From CATOSP01 sp965237775 (lineage in GTDB: Bacteria; Chloroflexota; Dehalococcoidia; Lucifugimonadales; UBA3495): a stretch of 64,000 nucleotides of DNA. The DNA is taken from assembly GCA_965237775.1 (NCBI GenBank), contig OZ250155.1, positions 3,658,001 through 3,722,000 on the forward strand. Reading direction: 5' to 3'. Of this stretch, positions 7,455 to 16,620 are shown piece after piece. The position numbers and the translations under genes are program-made. The notes under the pieces are model-generated. The model was not told the origin of the DNA, did not search any database, and worked only from the letters and a program-made list of their open reading frames with translations. Each line of letters begins with the position of its first letter. Position 1 is the first letter of the stretch.

Positions 7455-9074
7455 TCAAGACGGCTCCGCCCGGGAATCTCGCCCGGGAACACCGATCTGG
7501 TCTCCGCTCAAGCCGCTCCGCGGGCTTTTACCCCTCGCGGCAGCCTGGACGGGATTGGGTCCGCGTCTCCGCTTTCCCAGCCGGTGCTGCGCTGCAAGCG
7601 CCGGTCCCAGCTGCCCAGAGATCGCGCCCCAGTACGTCCACACGTGCTTCACTCGCTTCCTTGCAGGTACGGTGAAGGCGACGTGGACGCCATTGCCCAT
7701 GGGTGCAACCCACAGACGGGGGATGCGCTCGGAACAGCCGAGCAAACGCCGGGCCAGCACCAGAGCCGCAGCCTGGTGCACGCTGAGCCCGTAACGCTCC
7801 ATGAACTTCACCCGGCCGGCCACCGAGCTGAAGGCCGGATTGACCTGATGAACTTCCACCCCCTGGCGATAGCCACGGGAGAGGAAAGAAGCCTTGGTCC
7901 TGCCGTAGCTGAAGGATGACAGCATCCGGCTGTACCGACGGGACTCGCCCTCCAGGGCGGCCTTCTTCTGCCGAAAGTCCAGTTGCTCGATAACAATGGG
8001 CTTGCCGGCCTTGCGGGCATAGTGCACCACGCTGGCCACGGCGTCGCCGATGATCGCCTCAGCCCGATTGGTGGACTTCCCATAGGTCACCAGCGGAACA
8101 CTGAAAGCGTTGATGCAGTTGCCGGAGGCATCGGTCTCGGCTATGGCCAGGTGGTCAGCGTTCAGGTCCACGCCGATGACGCCGAGACTGCGCTCAGTCA
8201 CCACCGGAATGTCCATCATCCGGGTGGTGGCGAACACCCGCCAGCCCTTGCCATCCCGCTTGAACCGGTAGCTGATCGCCTGGCCCAGATTGGTGGCGCG
8301 CGCCGCCTTCTCGCCATGTTGACGTAGATGCCGCGCGTACTCGGCATTGCTCTGAAGCGCCGCCAGCGCCTGCTCGTGGCCGTAGGCGAAGTACACCCCT
8401 GCAATGGTGAGGTACTTCCCATACCCACCCGCCAGACAGTCCGGCAGCCGCAACTTCAGGGTCAGGGAACCATCGTCGGCAATGCTGGTCACGCACAACT
8501 GGCATCCGGCCGTCTCATCCCGGCTGCCCAGCACGAAGAACTCGCCGCTGCGGGCATCCCGCCAGTCCCTGAGCCACTCCTCATGGCTGCCGTAGCCATT
8601 GGCCTCCAGGTGATGCTGCTTGCGCCACAGCCTCTTCGACCCAAAGCACAGGCGAACACGGCTCGCGGCAATATCAGACTCGAGCTGGGCCAACCGGTGA
8701 TGCAGATTGGCCAGCCGCCGCCGCTTCTGGTGCGCCTGGTCCAATTGGCCATGCTGCTCACCCTCGGCAACCTGCGCCTCAGCCTGGGCGATCCGCCGCC
8801 ACAGGCGGTCCGCCTGCAACTTCTGCTGCTCCCGCACCGACGCCACCTTGCCCTCCAACGACACCCGCACCGCGTTGAACATCCGCGCCGGTATCCCGTG
8901 CACCTTCAGGTACGTGCTCTTCAACGACGCCGCGGACTTTCCCGATGCCACCTGGGCGAACAGCTTCCGCTCCACCTGACCGTACAACACGGCATAGGCC
9001 GACAGGGCGGAATCGCCAGCCAAGCGGTCCACACCGGCATAAACCGAGACGCGGGTCTGGTACGTAGCGATCAT
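7455..9074 (-). CDS. TnpB-related accessory protein of an IS607-type element
   Basis: This 539-residue protein belongs to the long TnpB-related family, not to canonical TnpB. It has RuvC-I GVIGVDLNADHLAIAETD (Asp ~303) and RuvC-II KPIVIEQLDF (Glu ~363). The third site reads YGLSVHQAAALVLARR, with His (~433) where canonical TnpB has Asp. There is no CxxC zinc ribbon. The N-terminal third is helical and basic. Its ATG shares one base with the TGA stop of the recombinase gene, so the two are coupled. The C-terminus is basic and low in complexity. Whether this family cuts DNA is not settled. Confidence 0.85.
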   Translation of the reverse strand: MIATYQTRVSVYAGVDRLAGDSALSAYAVLYGQVERKLFAQVASGKSAASLKSTYLKVHGIPARMFNAVRVSLEGKVASVREQQKLQADRLWRRIAQAEAQVAEGEQHGQLDQAHQKRRRLANLHHRLAQLESDIAASRVRLCFGSKRLWRKQHHLEANGYGSHEEWLRDWRDARSGEFFVLGSRDETAGCQLCVTSIADDGSLTLKLRLPDCLAGGYGKYLTIAGVYFAYGHEQALAALQSNAEYARHLRQHGEKAARATNLGQAISYRFKRDGKGWRVFATTRMMDIPVVTERSLGVIGVDLNADHLAIAETDASGNCINAFSVPLVTYGKSTNRAEAIIGDAVASVVHYARKAGKPIVIEQLDFRQKKAALEGESRRYSRMLSSFSYGRTKASFLSRGYRQGVEVHQVNPAFSSVAGRVKFMERYGLSVHQAAALVLARRLLGCSERIPRLWVAPMGNGVHVAFTVPARKRVKHVWTYWGAISGQLGPALAAQHRLGKRRRGPNPVQAAARGKSPRSGLSGDQIGVPGRDSRAEPS

Positions 9075-9664
9075 CAGCCTTCCCGAGCCGCGGCCAGCGC
9101 CCTTTCAGCACGCCGCTTCGCCGAACGACGCCCGTAGAGCCGTGCGCACAACGACGTCATCACCTCGGTTACGTCCCGTACCAAGTCATCTTCCACCTCA
9201 TCCTGATCCATCACCACAATGCGGGCCCCACGTCCGGCCAGCGCCGCTTCCACATACTCAAAGCCGAAACGACACAAACGTTCCCGATGCTCCACCACTA
9301 TGACCTTCACTGTGGGATCCGCTATCACGCGCCGCAACCAACGGCGGTTTCCGTTCAGACCGGAACCGATCTCCTTGACCACCTCGTCCGGCCGATAGCC
9401 CTGCTGTGTGGCCCATTCCACAACCCGGCCCACCTGCCGGTCCAGATCTTCCTTCTGGTCGCCAGAGGAAACCCGGGCGTACATTACGCAACGACCATCC
9501 TGCTCTGGGGGCACCACCACGTAATAGCGGCCATTGGGCAAGTGTTCCATCTGGAGCTCGGGAGGCAACTTGCCGGCATGGTGCATGCGAGCAGTGGTGG
9601 CCTTGTCAAACCCGTAAAGACGGCCCCAGGCAGTGGGGCTGATGCGCCGACTGACAACATCCAT
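9074..9664 (-). CDS. tnpA: IS607-family serine recombinase (TnpA)
   Basis: This intact 196-residue resolvase has an N-terminal helix-turn-helix-like part (RISPTAWGRLYGFDKATTAR). The catalytic motif is MYARVSSGDQKEDLDRQ, with the nucleophile at Ser ~66. Downstream come IGSGLNGNRRWLRRV, VEHRERLCRFGFEYVEAAL and the C-terminal LCARLYGRRSAKRR typical of IS607. The upstream sequence (9665-9690, TATCGATAATATACTAC) is AT-rich and probably holds the promoter and the element end. It differs clearly from the recombinase at 708, so it is a separate lineage. Confidence 0.92.
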   Translation of the reverse strand: MDVVSRRISPTAWGRLYGFDKATTARMHHAGKLPPELQMEHLPNGRYYVVVPPEQDGRCVMYARVSSGDQKEDLDRQVGRVVEWATQQGYRPDEVVKEIGSGLNGNRRWLRRVIADPTVKVIVVEHRERLCRFGFEYVEAALAGRGARIVVMDQDEVEDDLVRDVTEVMTSLCARLYGRRSAKRRAERALAAAREG

Positions 9665-9689
9665 AGTTATCGATAATATACTACATCAT

Positions 9690-9740
9690 CAGCCGTTACC
9701 TACCCCTGTCAGCCCCCCCGACAGGGGTAGGTAACGGCTG
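9690..9740. repeat. Perfect 21-bp inverted repeat: two IS4-like ends head to head
   Basis: CAGCCGTTACCTACCCCTGTC (9690-9710) is mirrored exactly by 9720-9740 across a 9-base AGCCCCCCC loop. Each arm matches the terminal repeat of the IS4-like family. The right arm is the left end of the element at 9719-11042. The left arm looks like a solo end of another copy. Confidence 0.8.
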
Positions 9741-11042
9741 AAATGGTCTGAAAACTTGGAAAGCGCACGGGAATCCGGCATCTTGGTAGCAGTCACGAAA
9801 CCGGATGCCGGAGGTATCCCATGCGCCTTCCACGGGAATGCTACCAGATGCAGCAGGTCATTGAAACACATCTACCTCACCTCTCCCGGCCCCAGTTGAC
9901 CGGTCTGGTCCTGTGGGTCTGCGGGGCCATTCTCGCTGGCAGCGCCTGCCAGAACGCCGTGGCCTCGGCCCTCTCGCCCGGTGGCAGATGGAACAGCCTC
10001 CGCCAATATCTCCGGGAGTGGCTCTACGACGGCAGCGACCGGGTCCGTCCCTGCCGGACCCAACTGGAACCCTCTGCTTCGCCCCCCTGCTCCGCTGGGT
10101 CCTGGTATGGTGGCGTTCCGCCCGGCTGGCCTTGGCCGTGGACCCCACCCTCAAAGGCGACCAGACCACCGCCATCGTCATCAGCGTTCTCTACCGCAGT
10201 TGCGCCATCCCCGTGGCCTGGCGCATCCACCGGGCCACTCAGCGCGGCTCCTGGAAGGACCCCACCGTGGAACTGCTGGAAGCCCTAGCCCCAGCGGTGC
10301 CCCAGGAAATGACCGTGATTGTGCTCTGCAACCGGGGCATCGCCAGTCCCAAGCTGTGGCAGCAGATACGCGCTCAGGGCTGGCACCCCGGTATGCGCTA
10401 CTGGAAAAACATCACCTTCTGCGCCGATGACGGACGCCGCCTGCCCGCCCAGCGCTTCGTCTCCCGTCCCGACACCGCATGGATTGGTCGTGGCACCGCC
10501 TTCAGCGCCCCCGGCGCCAAACGCCGTTGCCCCCTGCTGGTGGTCTGATACACCGAGCAGGATGAACCCTGGATCATCCTCACCGACCTTGCGCCCGATA
10601 ACGTGGGACCCAGTTGGTACGCCCTGCGCTTCTGGATCGCATTGGGCTTCAAGGCCATCAAGGGCCTGGGCTGGACATGGGATAAGACCCGGCGCACCGA
10701 CCCCACCCGCGTCTCCCGTCACTGGTTGGTGCTCTCCGTGGCCACGCTGCTGGCCCTGGCCTATGGCACCCGGGTGGAAGACGCCCAGGACCGCCGGATT
10801 TCTCCGGGCAACCTGCGCCCACCGCCCAAAGTTCTGACTCCCAATCACCGGGACCCTCGCAGCCGTCCGGCGCGCACCGTCAGCGTAATACGCCACGGCA
10901 TTGACTGGCTCAGGCGATTACTGCTCAAAGGTCGTCTCTGGAGCCGGGTCTGGCTGCTGCCTGAACCCTGGCCGGAACCCAAGTCCAACCTGGAGGTCAC
11001 GCATCATGCGCCCTCGTAACAGCCGATACATACCCCTGTCAG
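9719..11042 (+). mobile_element. IS4-like insertion sequence, degenerate
   Basis: The terminal inverted repeats are CGACAGGGGTAGGTAACGGC (from 9719) and its partner reading TACATACCCCTGTCAG at 11027-11042. They enclose a single broken transposase gene. C/G-rich runs flank both ends, so no target duplication can be read. Two MITEs in the window (5384-5579 and 25298-25481) share these ends. Confidence 0.75.
9821..11019 (+). pseudogene. IS4-like DDE transposase, inactivated several times
   Basis: The N-terminus (MRLPRECYQMQQVIETHLP) runs in one frame and shifts near 10075 into ARLALAVDPTLKGDQTTAIV. A TGA at 10549 interrupts CPLLVV-stop-YTEQDEPW where Trp is expected. The rest continues WYALRFWIALGFKAIKGLGW and HWLVLSVATLLALAYGTRVEDA. 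Catalytic positions are also lost. The second Asp appears as Asn (VLCNRGIAS), and the Glu of the Y(2)R(3)E(6)K signature is Ala (YALRFWIALGFKAIK). With a frameshift, a stop and two active-site changes, it cannot act itself. Confidence 0.85.
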
Positions 11043-11238
11043 GGGGCCCCCCGGACCAAAGCGTAGCGACACTGGAAGGGCCGGAACAACGGCCCAACGG
11101 AGGCTGCGACGGCTGGCGGAGCAGCCCCGATGGGGTCACAGGATGCCCGGCGCTGGGGCGGTTACCCTGAAGGATCAGCCCGGCGAGGCCCATGCCGCCG
11201 GGCTGCTGTGGTCCACTGCGGGCGACCCGATGACCGGC

Positions 11239-11963
11239 TCAGGGCGTGCTGCTAAATAAATAGAGGTTTATGAGGTCGATCAAATGGGACTTGGCTATGC
11301 TCCCGTCCCCAAAGAGGTAGTCGTTTATGGCCGCGATGAACTCAATCTTGCTGATTGCCCCGTTGCCATCGTCGTCATAGGGGATGCCCAGGGGCAGGCC
11401 GGACGCTATGTTACCTTTGCCGTCTGCACCTTGCGCCGTGTCAGCAGCAACATCTATCGTGACCTCGCCGATGGCGTTGGGCGTCACTTCAAAAGCATAG
11501 ACGGACCCGCTGCCGGCAAAGTTTCCGGCGACACCGTTGGCCACGCTGATGTCTTCCAGGGAAAAGCCGGTGACCGGCTCGTTGAACGCGGCCTCCAGTG
11601 ATACCGGAGAGCCAAGCCGCACCGGAGCGCCCGCCTCGGACACAAACCTTACAACCACCACCGGCGAGCCGTCGAGCATGTCGCAGAAAGGCAGGCCAAG
11701 CTCAGCAAGGTCGTGACTCGCTACGTCCCGCAGACTCGCGGGGACGCATCCGGTCAAACGGTTGCTGCTGAGGCGCAGTATCTCCAGGTTGGTCAGACTC
11801 CCCAGTTCCTCCGGTATCCCCCCGCTTAGCTGATTGTTGTGGAGGAACAACCCGGCGAGGTTGGGCAGGCTCCCCAGTTCCGCCGGTATCTCCCCGCTTA
11901 GCTGATTGTTGTGGAGGTACAACCCGGCGAGGTTAGTCAGACCCCCCAGTTCCGCCGGTATCC
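11239..11963 (-). pseudogene. 3' part of a split LRR surface-protein gene (LRR, Ig-like, dockerin-like)
   Basis: The frame enters at attL with GGIPAELGGLTNLAGLYL and contains three plant-type LRRs (LYLHNNQLSGEIPAELG). An Ig-like domain follows (FNEPVTGFSLEDISVANG, GSGSVYAFEVTP), and the end is a dockerin-like EF-hand (YDDDGNGAISKIEFIAAIND). The upstream part of the same gene is at 63199-64000. Fusing the two across CCCCGC gives NNQLSGGIPAELGG in frame, identical in style to the remaining repeats. The few codons upstream of the junction (NSFRELC) come from the inserted element. The intact product was presumably a secreted, Ca-binding surface protein. Confidence 0.9.
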
Positions 11964-11986
11964 CCCCGCAGAGTTCTCTAAAAGAA
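11964..11986. other. attL: attL: crossover core and attP left-end arm
   Basis: The core CCCCGC is at 11964-11969. Inside the element, the arm TCTCTAAAAGAA (11975-11986) mirrors the arm at attR. Outside lies LRR coding sequence (GTTCCGCCGGTATCC). Within the symmetric attP, the predicted central dinucleotide is CC at 11965-11966. Confidence 0.85.
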
Positions 11987-12453
11987 TTACCCTCCACCAC
12001 ACGTTCCCCCTGCCACGCAAAACCCGGTCTGCCCTGGCATCACCCAAACGGGCCGTGAAGAAGAAAGCGCGCCCCAAGGTTGAACGCCCAAGGGGGCCTG
12101 TCGTACCGGACAGACCAACAGATAAAGAAACGGCCAAGCAACCCCGAGCTAAACGGACACCCGAACAGCACAAGGAGTACGAGCGGGCGAGGAACCAAAC
12201 ACCCGAACGCAGGGAATACAACCGGAGCTATGCCCAAGAGCAACGGCAGCAGGCCAAGGAACTCGGCAAGTGCCGGAACTGCACCGAACCGGCCATCCCC
12301 GGCCAAACGCGCTGCACCAGGTGCGCCGCAGCTCACCGGCAGTCCCGCAGGCGCAGCGACAACAAGAGAAGGGCCACGGCCAAAGGGAATCCGCCAAGAG
12401 TACCAAGAGGCACTACTGGTCAGGCAAGCCAGCCGGATGAGAACGGGGTATAA
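11971..12453 (+). CDS. Separated C-terminal extension of the integrase gene (basic, Cys-rich), or a small left-end protein
   Basis: The frame is open across attL and encodes a Lys/Arg-rich segment (RAVKKKARPKVERPRG, KRTPEQHKEYERARN). A compact zinc-ribbon-like motif (KCRNCTEPAIPGQTRCTRC) and another basic stretch (HRQSRRRSDNKRRATAKG) follow. No ATG exists in the element part; the only internal start nearby is GTG 12055, without a good ribosome site. In the excised circle the integrase codons ...TSDPA lead directly into this frame (EFSKRITL...), giving a 715-residue recombinase. I infer that it is the integrase tail, cut off by integration. Alternatively it is an independent small DNA-binding protein started at GTG 12055. 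Confidence 0.65.
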   Translation, partial: EFSKRITLHHTFPLPRKTRSALASPKRAVKKKARPKVERPRGPVVPDRPTDKETAKQPRAKRTPEQHKEYERARNQTPERREYNRSYAQEQRQQAKELGKCRNCTEPAIPGQTRCTRCAAAHRQSRRRSDNKRRATAKGNPPRVPRGTTGQASQPDENGV

Positions 12454-12454
12454 T
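12449..12454 (+). promoter_or_regulatory. -10 box of a probable leaderless promoter
   Basis: TATAAT is followed by CCGCGAC and then the ATG at 12462, the same TATAAT-7 nt-ATG spacing as the paralogue at 4830. The box overlaps the stop codon of the preceding frame. No convincing -35 hexamer is visible. Confidence 0.6.
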
Positions 12455-12461
12455 CCGCGAC

Positions 12462-13130
12462 ATGACGACCATCAACAACCAAGACGACTTCCTGGAGGCG
12501 CTCAGGAACAACCCTCAGTGGAGGGATGCCGTCCGGTCCCAGATCCTGGGAGACGAACTGCTGCAACTCCCGGTGAAGTTCGACGCCTTCGTGGAGGAGC
12601 AGAAAGCACAGAACGAGAAGTTAGGCACCCGCCTCGAGAATGTGGAGAACATCGTCCAGGACCTGAACACGCGTACCACCAACCTGGAGGAGCGCGTGGG
12701 CCGCATTGAGGGTGACACCGGCGCCATCAAGGGAGACTTCGCCAGGACCCGGACCGTCCAGGACGCCCGGAACATCGCCTACGACATGGGCCTGGAGTTC
12801 GTCCGGACGCTGAGCTCCGACGAGCTGAGGGAGATGGCGGGAAACACCCTTCCCAGGGACGTGGGCCGCAGCTTCCGGAACGCCGACCTGGTGACCCTGG
12901 CCACGGACGGGACCGGCACCCGCTACATAGCGATGGAGGTCTCCTTCACGGCGGACCGGAGAGACTGCGACCGGGCCATCCGGAACGCCGGGCTCATCAC
13001 CCGGTTCACCGGGAAGCCGGCGCAGGCCGCCGTGGCCAGCGTCAGGAACGACAGGGAGGCGGCAGAAGCCGTGGAGTCCGGGGCGGTGTACTGGCACGAA
13101 CTGGAGGACCGGACGCCGAGTCCCGAGTAG
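12462..13130 (+). CDS. Coiled-coil, PD-(D/E)xK-like protein (paralogue 2)
   Basis: This 222-residue paralogue of the gene at 4156-4830 has the start MTTINNQDDFLEALRNNPQW and ILGDELLQLPVKFDAFVEEQ. Residues ~45-90 are a heptad-rich coiled coil (LENVENIVQDLNTRTTNLEE). The C-terminal core reads SFRNADLVTLATDGTGTRYI, AMEVSFTADRRDCDRAIRNA and AAVASVRNDRE. As in the paralogue, E-x-S stands where restriction-like nucleases usually have E-x-K. It is transcribed rightward ahead of the methyltransferase gene, ~200 bp away. One copy lies outside the element and one inside. Function is unknown; a nucleic-acid role is inferred from the fold only. Confidence 0.78.
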   Translation: MTTINNQDDFLEALRNNPQWRDAVRSQILGDELLQLPVKFDAFVEEQKAQNEKLGTRLENVENIVQDLNTRTTNLEERVGRIEGDTGAIKGDFARTRTVQDARNIAYDMGLEFVRTLSSDELREMAGNTLPRDVGRSFRNADLVTLATDGTGTRYIAMEVSFTADRRDCDRAIRNAGLITRFTGKPAQAAVASVRNDREAAEAVESGAVYWHELEDRTPSPE

Positions 13131-13331
13131 CTCTCGCCTGACCTCTGAATGTCAGGCCAATACGTCAGGCTCAACGAGACCTCGTCCGAGGGAAATGCAA
13201 AACTCGCCGGAATCCGACGCTGGAGCGACCCAGCAATCCAGCGTCAGGGCTTCCCCTCAGCATCCCCGCGAACATCCCTTGAACTGTCTGCTATACTCCC
13301 GGCATCAACCACCCCACCTCCGGAGCGGGCC

Positions 13332-16235
13332 ATGCCCAACCAGACCGAACCCAACGCCAACAACGTTCTCGGCGACCTCCTCCGCGCCATGATGCCCGGC
13401 AGCAGGGTACTGTCCGAGAACACCCAGACCTTCCCCGCCCATCCCGGCCAGCACGCCGACGTGCTCATAACCGCGCCGGGCCGCTCCCCCGTGGTCGTCG
13501 AAGCCGAGTACGAACCCGCCCCCGAGGCGGAGCAGGACGCGGCCCAACGCCTGGGCCTCCGGGTAGCAGGCGAGTCCCGCACCATCGAGGCGGCCATAGC
13601 CCTGCGCTACCCTGTGTCAGTCCGTGACTCCTACAACGTATCGCAGGCCGTCGCCGACGCCCGCCTCTCCTATTGCGTCCTCTACGAGGACGGCAGCCGC
13701 TTTCCAGCGTCCGGCTGGCTCGAAGGCTCCGTCACCGACCTTGCTGACCTTGTCCGGCTGGTCTCCGTCCCCCAGAAGGAAGTGGACCTCGCCGCTGACA
13801 CCCTGCAGGACGGCATCGAAAGGGCCGCGGTCATCCTGGACGAACTCGAAGACCTGAATCCCGTCACCGCCAGGGAGATCGCCCGCCTCCTGGGAATGTC
13901 CGACGTTCCCCAGACCCGCCGGATGGCCTGTGCGATCGTCGCCAACGCCCTGGTATTCCACGAGCGCATCGCCGGAAAGCACGAGGGGGTCAAGCCCCTC
14001 AACCTCGTCTGCGGCCCCGAGGTCGCGAACCCTCAGGCCGAGACCCTAGCCGCCTGGGCAACTATCCTCAAAATCAACTACTGGCCCATCTTCGCCATCG
14101 CCAGGGACATCCTCGGACAACTCGACTCCGGCCACGCCAGCCAGGTTCTGGCCGTGTTGGGAGACACCGCCCAGCAGGTGCAGTCCGCCGGCGTCGCCCA
14201 CGCCCACGACCTCACCGGCCGCATCTTCCAGCGGCTCATCGCCGACCGCAAGTTCCTGGCCACCTTCTACACCCGCCCCGAGTCCGCCGCCCTCCTGGCC
14301 CGGCTAGCCGTAGCCAAGTTACAAACTCCCGGTTCGGAAATAGACTGGTCCGACCCCGAGGCCATCGGCAAGCTGCGCATCGGCGACTTCGCCTGCGGCA
14401 CCGGCGCGCTCCTGTCCGCGGTCTACGAGCAGGTGGCTGCCCGTCACCAGCGTGCCGGTGGAGACCTCGCCGCGCTTCACCCGGTGATGATGGAAGAGGT
14501 CCTCTACGGCTGCGACGTCATGCCCTCTGCCGCCCACATCACCAGCGCCACCCTCTCCGGCGTCCAACCCGACATCACCTTCAACAAGTCCCGCATCTAC
14601 ACCATGCCCTACGGCCGCCAGTCCGACGGCACGGTCAGCATCGGTTCCCTGGAGTTGTTGCAGCCCTCCCAGGTGCTCACCCTGTTCAACACCAACGACC
14701 CGGCCCTCCGCACCGGCAGCGTCGGAGAGGAGACCGCCGCCCAGATCAACGTCGATATACCCGACGGGACTTTTGATATTGTGATAATGAACCCGCCGTT
14801 TACTCGCGCCACCAATCACGAGGGTGACCATGCCGATGTTATTAACCCGGCCGTCGCCGCGTTCAGCTCCACGGAAACCGATCAGAAGGAAATGGGCGAC
14901 CGGATTAACACACTGGGCAAGGGTACTTGCTACCACGGCAACGCCGGAATAGCGTCGGCTTTTGCGGGGTTGGCAAACAAAAAGCTAAAACCAGGGGGCG
15001 TGCTGGCCCTTGTTCTACCGTTGTCTGCCGCCGCAGGACTGTCTTGGGCGGGTTTCAGAGGGATGCTCGCACAGGGATACAACGATTTGACTGTGCTGAG
15101 TATCGCCGCTAACGGCAATGATATGTCCTTTTCCTCTGACACTGGTATGGCAGAGTGTTTGGTAATTACCCGTAAACTCAAGAATGAGCATACGAATCTG
15201 AGGGCAGACTTCGTATCGCTGGAACGTCGCGCCAAGGGGTTTGCTCACGCCGGTTCTATAGCAGCCAATCTCATTGGTCAGGGTCAGACACGTCGGATAG
15301 AAGATGGTCCTTACGGCGGAACTGCGTTGAGGATTGGTGAAGAACTAGCCGGAGAAAGAATGACCGCGCCGTTCGACACGGATGGCACGGTATGGGGCAG
15401 TGTTCGCCTATCCGACTACTCAGTAGCGCAAACCGCCTACGCGTTATCTCAGTCCAAGTTGTGGTTGCCTGGTTATTCAGCGGCGAATGATGTGAAGTTG
15501 GTAGAGATAAACAGTTTGGGCAAACTTGGTCTTGTTGACCGCGACATCATTGGCCCCCCACCGCGTGGTCCATTTGACAAAGTATCACCCAGCCCTACCG
15601 CTACGTACCCCGCTTTGTGGAACCACAATGCCAAGAATGAAACCCGAATAGTCTGTGAACCTGATTCACAGTTGAATGCGCGTATAGGCATGGAGGAAAA
15701 AGCCGACACAGTCTGGCAAACTGCCAGCCGATGCCATTTGAACCGAGATTTCACTTTCGGGTCACAGCCCCTTGCAGTCGCGTTTACTGAACGGGAATCA
15801 ACAGGTGGCAGGGTGTGGCCCAACGTAACCTTTGAGGATAAACGTTGCGACTATACTTTCGCTGTATGGGGCAACAGTACTCTGGGACTATTGTCCTACT
15901 GGTGGCACTCTTCCAGGCAACAGTCCAGCAAAGCATCCATTACCATCCGCGCTGCCGAATCCCTCCCCGTCCTGGACTTCCGCGTCCTCAGCGACGACCA
16001 GCTTGCCACCGCCGAGGCCATTTTCAACGACTTCCGGGACCGGGAGTTGAAACCCGCCTACCTGGCCGACGCCGATCCCAACCGCGCCCTCCTCGACCGC
16101 CGCGTAATCTGCGAATTGCTCGGCTTCGACGAAAGCGTATACGAGGGAGTGCGCCGTCTCGCCGCCAAGTGGTGCGCCGAACCCTCCGTCCACGGCGGCA
16201 AAGCCCGCCCCAAAGACGCCACGCTGGTGATGTAG
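13332..16235 (+). CDS. Large N6-adenine DNA methyltransferase, candidate single-chain RM enzyme
   Basis: This 967-residue protein starts at ATG 13332, preceded by GGAGCGGG; the frame is open further upstream but lacks a better start. Residues ~35-75 (HADVLITAPGRSPVVVEAEY) have the Asp...Glu-x-Glu spacing of a PD-(D/E)xK-like nuclease or binding domain. Around 354 is SAM motif I (GDFACGTGALLSAVYEQ), with ATFYTRPESAALLARLA before it. The catalytic motif NPPFTRATNHEG is at ~487. The C-terminal ~350 residues lack known motifs and probably recognise DNA. The size and order resemble type IIG/IIL or BREX PglX-like methylases. No separate restriction or specificity gene lies next to it. Confidence 0.85.
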   Translation: MPNQTEPNANNVLGDLLRAMMPGSRVLSENTQTFPAHPGQHADVLITAPGRSPVVVEAEYEPAPEAEQDAAQRLGLRVAGESRTIEAAIALRYPVSVRDSYNVSQAVADARLSYCVLYEDGSRFPASGWLEGSVTDLADLVRLVSVPQKEVDLAADTLQDGIERAAVILDELEDLNPVTAREIARLLGMSDVPQTRRMACAIVANALVFHERIAGKHEGVKPLNLVCGPEVANPQAETLAAWATILKINYWPIFAIARDILGQLDSGHASQVLAVLGDTAQQVQSAGVAHAHDLTGRIFQRLIADRKFLATFYTRPESAALLARLAVAKLQTPGSEIDWSDPEAIGKLRIGDFACGTGALLSAVYEQVAARHQRAGGDLAALHPVMMEEVLYGCDVMPSAAHITSATLSGVQPDITFNKSRIYTMPYGRQSDGTVSIGSLELLQPSQVLTLFNTNDPALRTGSVGEETAAQINVDIPDGTFDIVIMNPPFTRATNHEGDHADVINPAVAAFSSTETDQKEMGDRINTLGKGTCYHGNAGIASAFAGLANKKLKPGGVLALVLPLSAAAGLSWAGFRGMLAQGYNDLTVLSIAANGNDMSFSSDTGMAECLVITRKLKNEHTNLRADFVSLERRAKGFAHAGSIAANLIGQGQTRRIEDGPYGGTALRIGEELAGERMTAPFDTDGTVWGSVRLSDYSVAQTAYALSQSKLWLPGYSAANDVKLVEINSLGKLGLVDRDIIGPPPRGPFDKVSPSPTATYPALWNHNAKNETRIVCEPDSQLNARIGMEEKADTVWQTASRCHLNRDFTFGSQPLAVAFTERESTGGRVWPNVTFEDKRCDYTFAVWGNSTLGLLSYWWHSSRQQSSKASITIRAAESLPVLDFRVLSDDQLATAEAIFNDFRDRELKPAYLADADPNRALLDRRVICELLGFDESVYEGVRRLAAKWCAEPSVHGGKARPKDATLVM

Positions 16236-16291
16236 GTTAGGTTGACGCCCTCAGACATGGACTGCGCCCTCGGACTCTCTACCTAGAGGCG

Positions 16292-16620
16292 GTGGTGCGC
16301 CGGGAGCGCCGCGGCGCCTCCCGCGGTGTCAGCATCCGAGTGGCCCGGGGCCTCTACCACCGGCCGAGCACCTTCCGGAGCCGACCCATAGAGTGGGAGG
16401 AGACGGTCCACGCCGACACCGGTATCCCGGGCCGCACGACCAAGCATATCCACTTCGCCGGGAGCCAGAAGCGTCCCGTATCCGCTACGATCGGATCGTG
16501 GCCTTCGACCCCTAGGAGGACAGGTCCGGGATCATGCGGGACGCGCAGACGGCGAAGCCCCAGGCCTTCCGGACCGGCGACGGCTGGTTCGCCTACAACC
16601 TGGCCCAGATCCAGGGATGA
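16292..16620 (+). pseudogene. Decayed small conserved protein (VHADTG family)
   Basis: The first frame encodes VSIRVARGLYHRPSTFRSRP then WEETVHADTGIPGRTTKHI. A frameshift near 16475 leads to RIRYDRIVAFDP, a TAG stop (~16513), and then IMRDAQTAKPQAFRTGDGWF followed by AYNLAQI. The combined sequence matches a small uncharacterised family I know from Chloroflexota and Actinobacteria. One frameshift and one stop disable it. Confidence 0.6.

Noticed and set aside
12055..12453. Left-end ORF as an ordinary gene starting at GTG 12055
   Set aside because: Not excluded, but the start lacks a ribosome site and the frame is open through attL in phase with the integrase. The tail interpretation fits better.
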